A stretch of DNA of 38,632 bases from an uncultured Clostridia bacterium. Its GTDB lineage: Bacteria > Bacillota > Clostridia > Christensenellales > Aristaeellaceae. The notes beneath the pieces were generated by a model. It worked only from the letters and a program-made list of their open reading frames with translations, had not been told where the DNA came from and did not search any database. The DNA is taken from assembly GCA_946538975.1 (NCBI GenBank), contig CAMNHF010000008.1:1-38632 (forward strand). Direction: 5' to 3'. Made by a program: the position numbers and the translations under genes. Below are positions 15,187 to 22,662 of the stretch, piece by piece (position 1 is the stretch's first letter; every line of letters begins with the position of its first letter).

Positions 15187-16854
15187 TCAGAAGAGGCCGG
15201 AAATCCTGCCGCTGTTGTCCACGTCGATGCTCTCCGCGGCGGGATGGCGCGGCAGACCCGGCATGGCGATGATGTCGCCCGCGAAGGCCACCACAAAGCC
15301 CGCGCCCGCGGACAGCCGCACCTGGCGGATCGTCAGGGGGAAGCCCTCCGGCGCGCCCAGCAGCTTCGGCTGATCGGAGAAGGAATACTGCGTCTTGGCG
15401 ATGCAGACCGGCGCGTTCGCCCAGCCCTCCGCCTCCAGGCTCTTCAGCTGCTTCTCCACGCCCGCGCCGAAGGTGACGCTGCCGGCGTGGTAGATGCGCT
15501 TCGCCACGGCGATGATCTTGTCCTTCAGCGGGGCCTCGTCCGGATAGGTGAAGGTCAGGCTGCTGCCGTCGCTGGCGTCCAGGATGCCGCAGACCAGATC
15601 GGCCAGCTTCGTCGCGCCCTCGCCGCCCTTCGCCCAGCCGTCGCAGAAGGCGACCGGCAGCCCCTCGGCCTCGCAGGCCGCACGAAGCAGGCTGATCTCC
15701 TCCGCCGTGTCGCTGACGAAGTGGTTGATCGCCACCACGCAGGGCAGGTGCCACACGTCGCGGACATGGCTGGCATGGCGCATCAGGTTGCCAAGGCCGG
15801 CGCGCAGGTAGTCCAGGCCCTCCCGGTTCAGCTCCTCCTTCGGGCAGCCGCCGTGATGCTTCAGCGCGCGGATCGTGGCCACCAGCACCACGCAGCCGGG
15901 CCGCAGCCCGCTCTGGCGGCACTTGATGTCGAGGAATTTCTCCGCGCCCAGGTCCGCGCCGAAGCCGGCCTCGGTCACCACATAGTCCGCCAGGCGCAGG
16001 GCCGTGCGGGTCGCGATGACGCTGTTGCAGCCGTGGGCGATGTTCGCGAAGGGGCCGCCGTGAATCAGGCAGGGCGTGCCGTCGATGGTCTGCACCAGGT
16101 TGGGCTGCAGGGCGTCCACCAGCAGGGCGGTCATCGCGCCCTCGGCGTGCAGATCGCCGGCGGTGACGGGCTTGCCTTCAAAGGTGCGGGCCACCTGCAG
16201 GCGGGCGAGCCGCTTCTTCAGGTCGGCCAGGTCGGAAGCGAGGCAGAACACGGCCATCACCTCGCTGGCGGCCGTGATGTCGAAGCCATCCTCGCGGGGC
16301 ATGCCGTTGCCCTTGCCGCCCAGGCCGCTGACGATGGCGCGCAGCTGGCGGTCATTGACGTCCATGCAGCGCCGCCACGTCACCTGGCGCGGGTCGATGC
16401 CCAGCAGATTGCCCTGCTGAATATGATTGTCCACCATGGCGGCCAGCAGGTTGTTGGCCGAGGTGATGGCGTGCAGGTCGCCGGTGAAGTGCAGGTTGAT
16501 CTGCTCCATGGGCAGCACCTGGGCGTGGCCGCCGCCCGCCGCGCCGCCCTTCATGCCGAACACCGGGCCGAGGGAGGGCTCCCGCAGGGCGAGCATGGCC
16601 TTGCGGCCGTTCTTGCGCATGCCGTCCGCCAGTGCGATGGAGACGGTCGTCTTGCCCTCACCGGCGGGCGTGGGATTGATGGCGGTGACCAGCACCAGCC
16701 TGCCAGGCTGCTTCTCCGGCAGCAGGGCCGGGTTCACCTTCGCCATATAGCGTCCGTAGGGGGCCCAGGCGGCCTCCGGGATGCCGGCGGTCTGCGCGAT
16801 CTCCTGGATCGGCCGGATTGGGGCGGCCTGCGCGATCTCGATATCAGTGGGCAT
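15187..16854 (-). CDS. fhs: Formate-tetrahydrofolate ligase
   Basis: Catalyses ATP-dependent formation of 10-formyl-tetrahydrofolate from formate and THF, the entry step of the methyl branch of acetogenesis and a purine precursor source. The 555-residue product is full length for the family. Visible: P-loop PTPAGEGKTT (61-70), signature GMKGGAAGGGHAQVLPMEQI followed by N-L-H-F-T-G-D-L-H-A-I, and VLVATIRALKHHGG. The ATG at 16854 has GAGGAGG 7 nt before it; the frame is open further upstream but that part holds the promoter and no family sequence. It heads a two-gene unit with the membrane protein. No other Wood-Ljungdahl genes are in the window, so acetogenesis cannot be claimed. Confidence 0.97.
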   Translation of the reverse strand: MPTDIEIAQAAPIRPIQEIAQTAGIPEAAWAPYGRYMAKVNPALLPEKQPGRLVLVTAINPTPAGEGKTTVSIALADGMRKNGRKAMLALREPSLGPVFGMKGGAAGGGHAQVLPMEQINLHFTGDLHAITSANNLLAAMVDNHIQQGNLLGIDPRQVTWRRCMDVNDRQLRAIVSGLGGKGNGMPREDGFDITAASEVMAVFCLASDLADLKKRLARLQVARTFEGKPVTAGDLHAEGAMTALLVDALQPNLVQTIDGTPCLIHGGPFANIAHGCNSVIATRTALRLADYVVTEAGFGADLGAEKFLDIKCRQSGLRPGCVVLVATIRALKHHGGCPKEELNREGLDYLRAGLGNLMRHASHVRDVWHLPCVVAINHFVSDTAEEISLLRAACEAEGLPVAFCDGWAKGGEGATKLADLVCGILDASDGSSLTFTYPDEAPLKDKIIAVAKRIYHAGSVTFGAGVEKQLKSLEAEGWANAPVCIAKTQYSFSDQPKLLGAPEGFPLTIRQVRLSAGAGFVVAFAGDIIAMPGLPRHPAAESIDVDNSGRISGLF

Positions 16855-16914
16855 GCGGTTTCCTCCTCTGTGTCCGTGGGGGGTGCTGCCGCCCGGCTGG
16901 GCAGGCATGCGGTC

Positions 16915-16943
16915 ATTATAATGGAATTCCGCCCAAAAGGCAA
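16915..16943 (-). promoter_or_regulatory. Promoter of fhs
   Basis: On the minus strand: TTGCCT (16943-16938), 17-bp spacer, TATAAT (16920-16915), about 60 bp before the fhs start. The intervening leader shows no recognised riboswitch. Confidence 0.8.
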
Positions 16944-17044
16944 GGAAAAAACCAACATTTCCTTCTTTTTTGCCGTGAAACGTTCGGCAATTCACCCTCT
17001 CCCGCCGATCTGTCCGCAAAAGCCGCCGGAATTGCCATGCACGC

Positions 17045-17073
17045 AAAAGGGATCCCCCGCGAAGGGAGATCCC
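17045..17073 (-). terminator. Terminator of the first BspA-like gene
   Basis: On the minus strand a 10-bp stem with one G-U pair, GGGATCTCCC (17073-17064) and GGGGGATCCC (17058-17049), is followed by TTTT, 14 bp after the stop codon. Confidence 0.8.
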
Positions 17074-17087
17074 GGGATGGGATGGGC

Positions 17088-20000
17088 TCACTTGTTCGTC
17101 CACACGTGCTTTGCCTCACTCAGCTGGCCGTAGTACCTGCTGCCGTCGGGCAGGTCAACATAGCTGCGGACCTTGAACCAGTAGTCGGTGTTCGCCTTCA
17201 GGTTCTTGAGGGTGGCGGTCAGCGTGCCGGCAGGGATGTTCTTCCACCACTTGTACTCGCCGCCGGTGCCGGCCTCGGTGTAGAAGATCTGGTAGCCGGT
17301 CGCGCCGTCGGCCTTGGTCCAGGTGATCGTGATCTGTTTGGTGCCGCCCTTCAGGGTGACAGTGACCTGCGGCTGGATGTACACCCGGATGCCGTCGGAA
17401 TACTGGCCGTAGGCGCGCCTGCCGTCCGGGAGGTCGATGTAGGCGCGGATCTTGTAATAGTAGGTCGTGTCCGGCTTCAGGCTGTAGTTCGCCACCTGGG
17501 CGGTCTTCGCGTTCTTCACCCAGGTGTACTCGCCGCTGCCGGCCACCGTGCGGAACACCTGGTAGCCCGTGCAACCCGCGACGGCGTCCCACTTGAGGAA
17601 GGCGCAGTTCGTGTCCTTGCCGGTGACAGTGAAGTTCCCGATCTTGTCCAGGATGTGCACCCGGACCTCATCGGAGTACCCGCCGTACACCTTGACGCCG
17701 TACAGCTCTTTATAGGCCCGCACGCGGTAAGCATACGTCATGCCGGGTGTCAGGGAGTAGTTGTTGACCACGGTGGTCGTGCAGTTCTTGATCCATTTCC
17801 ACGCGCCGCCGTTGTCGCTGCGCCAGAGCTGGTAGCCCGACGCGCCCGACGCGCTGTTCCAGGTGAGGCGGCTGGCGTTGGTGTCCACCGGCCGACCCTG
17901 GAGACCGGTAACTGCCGCGGGCTGGTCAACGAAGGGCGCAGTGCCGTAAGTTTCTGCGTCGCCGCCATGATGGGCTGCAAGCTCCTCGGCGGTATAGGCC
18001 TGATTGTCGGACTTGGCGAACCAGGTTTTCTCCGGCAGCAGGGGCAGCCCGAAGCTGCCATCAGCGCCCGCCCGGCCGATGAAGGAGAAATACGGTCCCA
18101 GCGTGATGGTCGAAAGGCTGTCGCAGTCCTTGAACATCATCCCCATGAGCGAGACCTTCGCGGTGCTGAAGCCGCCCAGGTCGAGGCTGACAAGGCTCCG
18201 GCAGTCGTAGAACAGATAGGACAAGTCCTGAACCTGCGGCGTGGTGAAGCTGCTGAGGTTCAGCCGGGTCAGGCCGTCGCAGCCGGCGAACATCATATAC
18301 ATCGTGATGACCTTCGCCGTGTCGAAGCCGCGCAGATCCAGCTCCTTCAGCCGCCAGCAGCCGCTGAACATGAACTGCAGATCCGTTGCGGCGGAGGTGT
18401 CGAAGGCACTCACATTCAGCGCGGTCAGGCTGTTGCAGTTCTGGAACATGCCAAAGAAGGACGTTGTGCCGGAGGTGTTTGCGGTGGAAAGATCCATCGA
18501 CGTGCAGTTCTCCATCCCCTGGAACAGCATGCTGCAGCGGGCCGGGAAGATCACCTCGCCCTGCAGGCGCAGCGCTTTCACGCTGGTCCGATAGCGGTAC
18601 CAGCCGGGGTACGCGCTGGAGCCGGTGTCCGTGCCCGTACCCTCGCGGATGATGAGGGTACCGTCATTGTCCAGCGTCCACAGGCAGCTGCCCCATAGGC
18701 CGTGAGCGGCATACTGCGGCACATTGGGCCACGGCGTCAGGGCGTAGCTGTCGGCGACGCAGTTCCGCTCCTCGGCGATCTTCTTCGACGTGCAGACCGC
18801 GTTGGTGCTCTTCGCGTACCAGGTCTTGTCCGGCAGTGTGCACTGGACATCCGTGAAAATGCCCTTGAAGCTGAACCGCCTGCCGATGGTGACCAGCTCC
18901 AGCCCGCTGCACTGGCCGAACATCCCGTCGATATAGCAGCCGTTCAGCGTGTCGAACCCGGAAAGGTCCAGCGCCCGGAGGCTGGAGCAGCCGAAGAACA
19001 TGGAGCGCATTTCCTGCGCCTGGCTTGTCCGGAAGCGGGACACGTCCAGCTCCGTCAGCTTGCCGCAGGCCCAGAACATCCAGCCCAGATCGGTCGCATT
19101 GGCTGTGTCAAAGCTGGAAATGTCCAGCGTCTCCAGCGAATAGCAGTTGTTGAACATGGACTTGAAGCTCTTCACGTGGGAGGTGTCCGCGCCGGAGAGG
19201 TCCATCGCCACGCACAGGCCCAGCCCATTGAACAGCACGGTGCTGTCCTCGGGGAAGACCACCGGCTCGCGCACCGAAACCGCCGTGATCTCCTTCCCGT
19301 ACGCATACCAGGGCGGGCGGCTGCCATAGCCGGTATCCTCGCCGGTGCCCGCATGAATGGTCAGCACACCGTCCTCGTCGATCTCCCATGGGCAGGTGCC
19401 CCACAGGCCGGAAGCGATGCCTTTGAAAGCGGTGTAGGTATCCGCGATGCCGCTTCGGTTTTCGGCAATCTCCTGCGCGGTGTACTTTTCGCCGGTGGCG
19501 CCGGAGGTCCATTCGCACTCCGGCGGCAGCGTGGCCAGCACCTCGCTGCCACTGCCCTTGAAGGAGAAGCCGCTGCCAAGGATGACCGTGGACAGGCTGG
19601 TGCATGCGTCAAACATGTCGTACATTTCATACGCATTGGCGGTGCTGAAGCTGGAGAGATCCAGTGTTTTCAGCGAGCTGCAGCTGGAGAACATTTCATT
19701 CATCCGGTTCACGCCGCTGGTATCAAATCCAGATAGATTCAGGGCCGTCAGCGAACTGCATCCGTAGAACATGTCCATCGTATCCAGGAGACTGCCGGTG
19801 TCAAATCCCGAGAGATCAAGGGTTGTCAGTGAGCTGCAGTTTTCGAACATCCAGGCCATGCTCGTGACACTGCCGGTGTCTAAGTCTGAGACATCCAATG
19901 TCGTCAGTGAACTGCAGCCGTTGAACATGCCGCCCATGTTATCGACACTGCCGGTGTCGAAGCCGGAGAGATTCAGCGTTGTCAGCGAGTTGCAGTCAGA

Positions 20001-20267
20001 GAACATGGCGAACATGTTCGTGACACGGCCGGTGTCGAAGCCAGAGAGATCCAGCGTCGTCAGCGAACTGCAGTTTTCGAACATTTGGCCCATGTCTGTG
20101 ACACGGCTGGTATCAAACCCTGAGAGATCCATGGAAACGCAGCTGCTTCTGAATTGGTGCTCCTTGTCATCCCAAAAAAGAGGCAGAACAGGGATGAAGC
20201 GTTTTCCGGCAAAACAACTTCTTCTGTGGCGACAACCGCGGTGATCACTTCCGCGTAACTGTCCCAC
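17088..20267 (-). CDS. BspA-like leucine-rich surface protein 1, C-terminal part (separated by frameshift)
   Basis: This frame continues the gene begun at 21331 after a -1 shift at about 20174-20179; residues before the shift point (M-G-Q-L-R-G-S-D...) are not family sequence. It carries DUF285-type repeats (pattern L-S-G-F-D-T-S-x-V-T-D-M-x-x-M-F-x-x-C-S-S-L), about 7, 4 and 5 in three blocks. Blocks are separated by modules with L-W-G-T-C-x-W and D-x-D-G-x-L-x-I-x-x-G-T-G, and a closing A-Y-T-A-E-E-L-A. Three Fn3-like domains follow from about 17950 down; the last two contain KDTNCAFLKWDAVAGCTGYQ and GGTKQITITWTKADGATGYQ. The end is Y-Y-G-Q-L-S-E-A-K-H-V-W with no LPxTG. Such proteins mediate adhesion in other bacteria; that role here is inference. 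Confidence 0.85.
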   Translation of the reverse strand: MGQLRGSDHRGCRHRRSCFAGKRFIPVLPLFWDDKEHQFRSSCVSMDLSGFDTSRVTDMGQMFENCSSLTTLDLSGFDTGRVTNMFAMFSDCNSLTTLNLSGFDTGSVDNMGGMFNGCSSLTTLDVSDLDTGSVTSMAWMFENCSSLTTLDLSGFDTGSLLDTMDMFYGCSSLTALNLSGFDTSGVNRMNEMFSSCSSLKTLDLSSFSTANAYEMYDMFDACTSLSTVILGSGFSFKGSGSEVLATLPPECEWTSGATGEKYTAQEIAENRSGIADTYTAFKGIASGLWGTCPWEIDEDGVLTIHAGTGEDTGYGSRPPWYAYGKEITAVSVREPVVFPEDSTVLFNGLGLCVAMDLSGADTSHVKSFKSMFNNCYSLETLDISSFDTANATDLGWMFWACGKLTELDVSRFRTSQAQEMRSMFFGCSSLRALDLSGFDTLNGCYIDGMFGQCSGLELVTIGRRFSFKGIFTDVQCTLPDKTWYAKSTNAVCTSKKIAEERNCVADSYALTPWPNVPQYAAHGLWGSCLWTLDNDGTLIIREGTGTDTGSSAYPGWYRYRTSVKALRLQGEVIFPARCSMLFQGMENCTSMDLSTANTSGTTSFFGMFQNCNSLTALNVSAFDTSAATDLQFMFSGCWRLKELDLRGFDTAKVITMYMMFAGCDGLTRLNLSSFTTPQVQDLSYLFYDCRSLVSLDLGGFSTAKVSLMGMMFKDCDSLSTITLGPYFSFIGRAGADGSFGLPLLPEKTWFAKSDNQAYTAEELAAHHGGDAETYGTAPFVDQPAAVTGLQGRPVDTNASRLTWNSASGASGYQLWRSDNGGAWKWIKNCTTTVVNNYSLTPGMTYAYRVRAYKELYGVKVYGGYSDEVRVHILDKIGNFTVTGKDTNCAFLKWDAVAGCTGYQVFRTVAGSGEYTWVKNAKTAQVANYSLKPDTTYYYKIRAYIDLPDGRRAYGQYSDGIRVYIQPQVTVTLKGGTKQITITWTKADGATGYQIFYTEAGTGGEYKWWKNIPAGTLTATLKNLKANTDYWFKVRSYVDLPDGSRYYGQLSEAKHVWTNK

Positions 20268-21331
20268 GGGGAGATCCTGGAATTGGTGGCGCCGGTGCCC
20301 GCGTGAATGGTCAGCACGCCGTCATCGTCGATCTCCCACAGGCAGGTGCCCCACAGGCCGGAGGCGATGCCGTCCAAAGCGGTATAGGTGTCCGCGATGC
20401 CGCTGCGGTTTTCGGCAATCTCCTCGGCTGTATACATTTTGCCCGTGGCGCCGGAGGTCCACATGGTTCGCGCCGGCAGCGTGGTCAGCACCCCGCCTTC
20501 ATCCCCCTTGAAGGAGAAACCGCTGCCAAGGGTAACCGACGCCAGCCTGTTGCATCTGTCGAACATCCAGGCCATATCAGCGCCGCTGGTATCGAAGCCG
20601 GAGAGATTCAGCGCTGTCAGCGAGCTGCATTCGTAGAACATGGTATGCATGCTTTCGACGCTGCCGGTGTCGAAGCCGGAGAGATCCAGCGCTGCCAGCG
20701 AGCTGCAGTGGGCGAACATGGAGTACATGTCGATGACATAGCCGGTGTCAAAGCCGGAGACATCCAGCGTCGTCAGCGAGATGCACCAGGCGAACATGGC
20801 GAACATGTTTTCGACGCTGCCGGTGTTGAAGCCGGAAACATCCATTGTCGTCATTGAGCCGCAGTCGCAGAACAGGCGGGAGACGTCCGCCGGCAGAATG
20901 ATTTTTTCTGCCGCGACGACCGCGGTGATCTCTTCCGTGTATCTCTCCCACGGGCAGCGTCCGTTGGTGTCCGCGCCGGTGCCCGCGTGGATGGTCAGCA
21001 CGCCGTCATCGTCGATCTCCCACCGGCAGGTGCCCCAGGTGCCGCTGGCCTGAACCTCCTCCAGCGACTCCTCGATGCACACCTCTTCCGGCTCGACCGG
21101 CTCCTCCAGTTCCTCGATGGCCTCCTCCGGCTGGAGCTCCTCCACCGACATAGTCTCCTCCTCCGGCAGGATATACTCCTCCAGGGCCTCGACCGTCTCC
21201 TCCGCAAGGATTGCGACAGGTTCCTCCTCCGTGAAGGCAAATTCCTCCTCCACGGCAAAGACCTCTTCTTCCGCAAAGCCCGCGCAGGGCAGCAGAGCCA
21301 GCGCCATCAGCAGAGCCAGCAAACGTTTCAT
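20060..21331 (-). CDS. BspA-like leucine-rich surface protein 1, N-terminal part (separated by frameshift)
   Basis: Starts M-K-R-L-L-A-L-L-M-A-L-A-L-L-P-C-A-G-F-A, a signal peptide shared with the two paralogs, after AGGAGG. A Glu-rich stretch follows (about 22-95), then the module GTCRWEIDDDGVLTIHAGTG, four DUF285 repeats (e.g. SGFDTGYVIDMYSMFAHCSS), the closing segment MYTAEEIAENRSGIADTYTA, and a second module beginning LWGTCLWEIDDDG. Family sequence stops at L-P-E-N-A-S-S-L-F-C-L-F-F; the last 37 residues are frameshifted. The continuing frame is 17088-20267. Joined, they give a protein of about 1,415 residues. As it stands this piece would be a secreted truncated form without the Fn3 tail. 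It lies 53 bp after the MBL gene, with no separate promoter seen. Confidence 0.85.
   Translation of the reverse strand: MKRLLALLMALALLPCAGFAEEEVFAVEEEFAFTEEEPVAILAEETVEALEEYILPEEETMSVEELQPEEAIEELEEPVEPEEVCIEESLEEVQASGTWGTCRWEIDDDGVLTIHAGTGADTNGRCPWERYTEEITAVVAAEKIILPADVSRLFCDCGSMTTMDVSGFNTGSVENMFAMFAWCISLTTLDVSGFDTGYVIDMYSMFAHCSSLAALDLSGFDTGSVESMHTMFYECSSLTALNLSGFDTSGADMAWMFDRCNRLASVTLGSGFSFKGDEGGVLTTLPARTMWTSGATGKMYTAEEIAENRSGIADTYTALDGIASGLWGTCLWEIDDDGVLTIHAGTGATNSRISPWDSYAEVITAVVATEEVVLPENASSLFCLFFGMTRSTNSEAAAFPWISQGLIPAVSQTWAKCSKTAVR
20174..20179 (-). other. Frameshift site (T6 tract) inside BspA-like gene 1
   Basis: On the coding strand the zero frame reads CTC TTT TTT GGG. Family sequence resumes in the -1 frame as F-W-D-D-K-E-H-Q-F-R-S-S-C-V-S-M-D-L. 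The join therefore falls at six T. Loss of one T, a sequencing error, or -1 slippage could all explain it; the context C-TTT-TTT is only a weak slippery site. About nine residues around the join are extra relative to the same position in other modules. Confidence 0.8.
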
Positions 21332-21384
21332 GTCAGGGCCTCCTATCAGCAGGGTCAGTTTTCATTCATCCTCATCACACAGGA

Positions 21385-22167
21385 TCAGATGTTGTCCGCC
21401 TGGTAGCAGATCACATGATCCGCCGGCTGCCAGGTCTCCTCCGGCCCGTAGCGGAAGGGGTGCTGCCGGGCGATGCCGCCGAACCAGGGGTAGGGCGAAT
21501 CCTGCTCCGTCTGTCCCCGGCAGATCTCCTCCACCCCCTGGCGGAGGCAGCGCAGCAGCGAGATGTCGTCCGCGTCCCGGGCATGGCCGTGGAGGATGAT
21601 GTCCGCCCGTTCCTCCAGGAACATCACCCGGTCCAGCTCCCGGGCGAAGCTGCGCATGGGCAGGCAGCCGTCCAGCTGCATCCAGAGGTGATGGTTCACG
21701 CTGTCGCCGGTAAAGAGAACCCGATCCTCCCGGAGCAGCAGCAGGATGCCGCCGGGGGTGTGGCCGGGCAGGCCGAAGACCTCCAGGGTCCGCCCGCCCA
21801 AGTCGATGATCTCCCCCGGGAGGATGCTCTGGAAGGGCGGCACGGTCCAGCCCTTCTCCTCGCAGATCTTCCGGAATTCCGGCGAGTCCAGAAAGGAGCT
21901 GGCCAGCGCCATGTCCGCCGGGTGCAGGAAGGCTTCGCCAAAATACACATTGCCGAAAATGTGGTCCGGATGGCCATGGGTGTTGACCACGGTTACGGGC
22001 TTGTCCGTCAGCTCCCGCACCGCCCGCGAAAGGTCGCAGTACCCGTTCATGGTGTCGATGACGCAGGCGCGCTTCTCGCCCTCCACCAGGTAGCCCGTGG
22101 CCTCGTGCGCCTCATCCATCAGCCAGATCCCGGGCCGGATCGCCTTGATGAACAGCTGTTTTTCCAT
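21385..22167 (-). CDS. MBL-fold metallo-hydrolase
   Basis: A metallo-beta-lactamase-fold hydrolase of 260 residues, probably cytoplasmic. The zinc motif is THGHPDH (residues 63-69), followed by PGHTPGGILLLL (second His), LFTGDSV (bridging Asp) and ILHGHARD (third-site His). This is the glyoxalase II-like branch; substrates in this branch vary widely and none can be assigned. The ATG at 22167 was chosen because GGAGG lies 5 nt upstream; a start 18 bases earlier lacks this. It lies between a small unknown gene and BspA-like gene 1 on the same strand, likely in one transcript. Confidence 0.88.
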   Translation of the reverse strand: MEKQLFIKAIRPGIWLMDEAHEATGYLVEGEKRACVIDTMNGYCDLSRAVRELTDKPVTVVNTHGHPDHIFGNVYFGEAFLHPADMALASSFLDSPEFRKICEEKGWTVPPFQSILPGEIIDLGGRTLEVFGLPGHTPGGILLLLREDRVLFTGDSVNHHLWMQLDGCLPMRSFARELDRVMFLEERADIILHGHARDADDISLLRCLRQGVEEICRGQTEQDSPYPWFGGIARQHPFRYGPEETWQPADHVICYQADNI

Positions 22168-22213
22168 GGTTTCCTCCGCTTTCACTCATCCTGAAGGCAG
22201 GTGCGGCCGCGGC

Positions 22214-22594
22214 TCACACCATGACGCCGTTCTCCACCCGCACGGCGATCTGCCACTCGTCTTCATACACTGCCGTTCCCACGGCATTGGTGTACACAAT
22301 ATCATAGGGGAAGGCGATCCGGTCCAGCATCTCCAGCACCGGCGCGAGCTTCGCCAGCATTTCGCCGGCGGCCTCTGTTTTGAAGAAGGTGATGACCTTC
22401 TCCCCGTTTTTGCAGGGTTTTGGCTCCGGCAGGTATTCTCTGAACCATTTGTCCGTATCCCGGAAGAGCTGCTCGTCCTCCGGGGAGAGCCTGCCCTCCC
22501 GGATCAGCCGCCAGCAGATGCCGAACACGCCCCGCGGATACCCGGTGACCCAGGCGCAGTCCCGTGCCTGAATCCGAACATACTTTGCCGTCAT
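22214..22594 (-). CDS. Hypothetical protein, 126 residues
   Basis: Starts with ATG after GGAGGAGAGG and has normal codon use. It is soluble, with no signal peptide or membrane helix, and alternates basic and acidic stretches: A-W-V-T-G-Y-P-R-G-V-F-G-I-C-W-R-L-I near residues 14-31, LSPEDEQLFRDTDKWFREYL (36-55), KVITFFKTEAAGEMLAKLAP (66-85), and a C-terminal strand-rich part (DEWQIAVRVENGVMV). I do not recognise the family. It lies 46 bp before the MBL gene and 69 bp after BspA-like gene 2, so it may be co-transcribed with the MBL gene. Confidence 0.65.
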   Translation of the reverse strand: MTAKYVRIQARDCAWVTGYPRGVFGICWRLIREGRLSPEDEQLFRDTDKWFREYLPEPKPCKNGEKVITFFKTEAAGEMLAKLAPVLEMLDRIAFPYDIVYTNAVGTAVYEDEWQIAVRVENGVMV

Positions 22595-22621
22595 GGTCCT
22601 CTCCTCCCCCAGCCCGCATTT

Positions 22622-22650
22622 GCTCCCCCGCCGCGTTCAGGCAGGGGAGC
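22622..22650 (-). terminator. Terminator-like hairpin without a T tract after BspA-like gene 2
   Basis: On the minus strand an 11-bp stem with one wobble pair, GCTCCCCTGCC (22650-22640) and GGCGGGGGAGC (22632-22622), sits 12 bp after the stop codon but is followed by AAATGC rather than T. Compare the related stem after BspA-like gene 3, which has six T. It may be leaky, allowing read-through to the small gene, MBL gene and BspA-like gene 1. Confidence 0.5.
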
Positions 22651-22662
22651 CGGTGCATCTCA

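Noticed and set aside
17088-17110. Cell-wall sorting signal (LPxTG) at the ends of the BspA-like proteins
   Set aside because: All three end within the Fn3-like domain (Q-L-S-E-x-x-H-V) with no LPxTG, hydrophobic helix or charged tail.
20160-20200. Programmed -1 frameshifting in BspA-like gene 1
   Set aside because: The slippery site is weak (C TTT TTT), no clear downstream stimulatory structure was seen, and the siblings are continuous. Kept only as an alternative.
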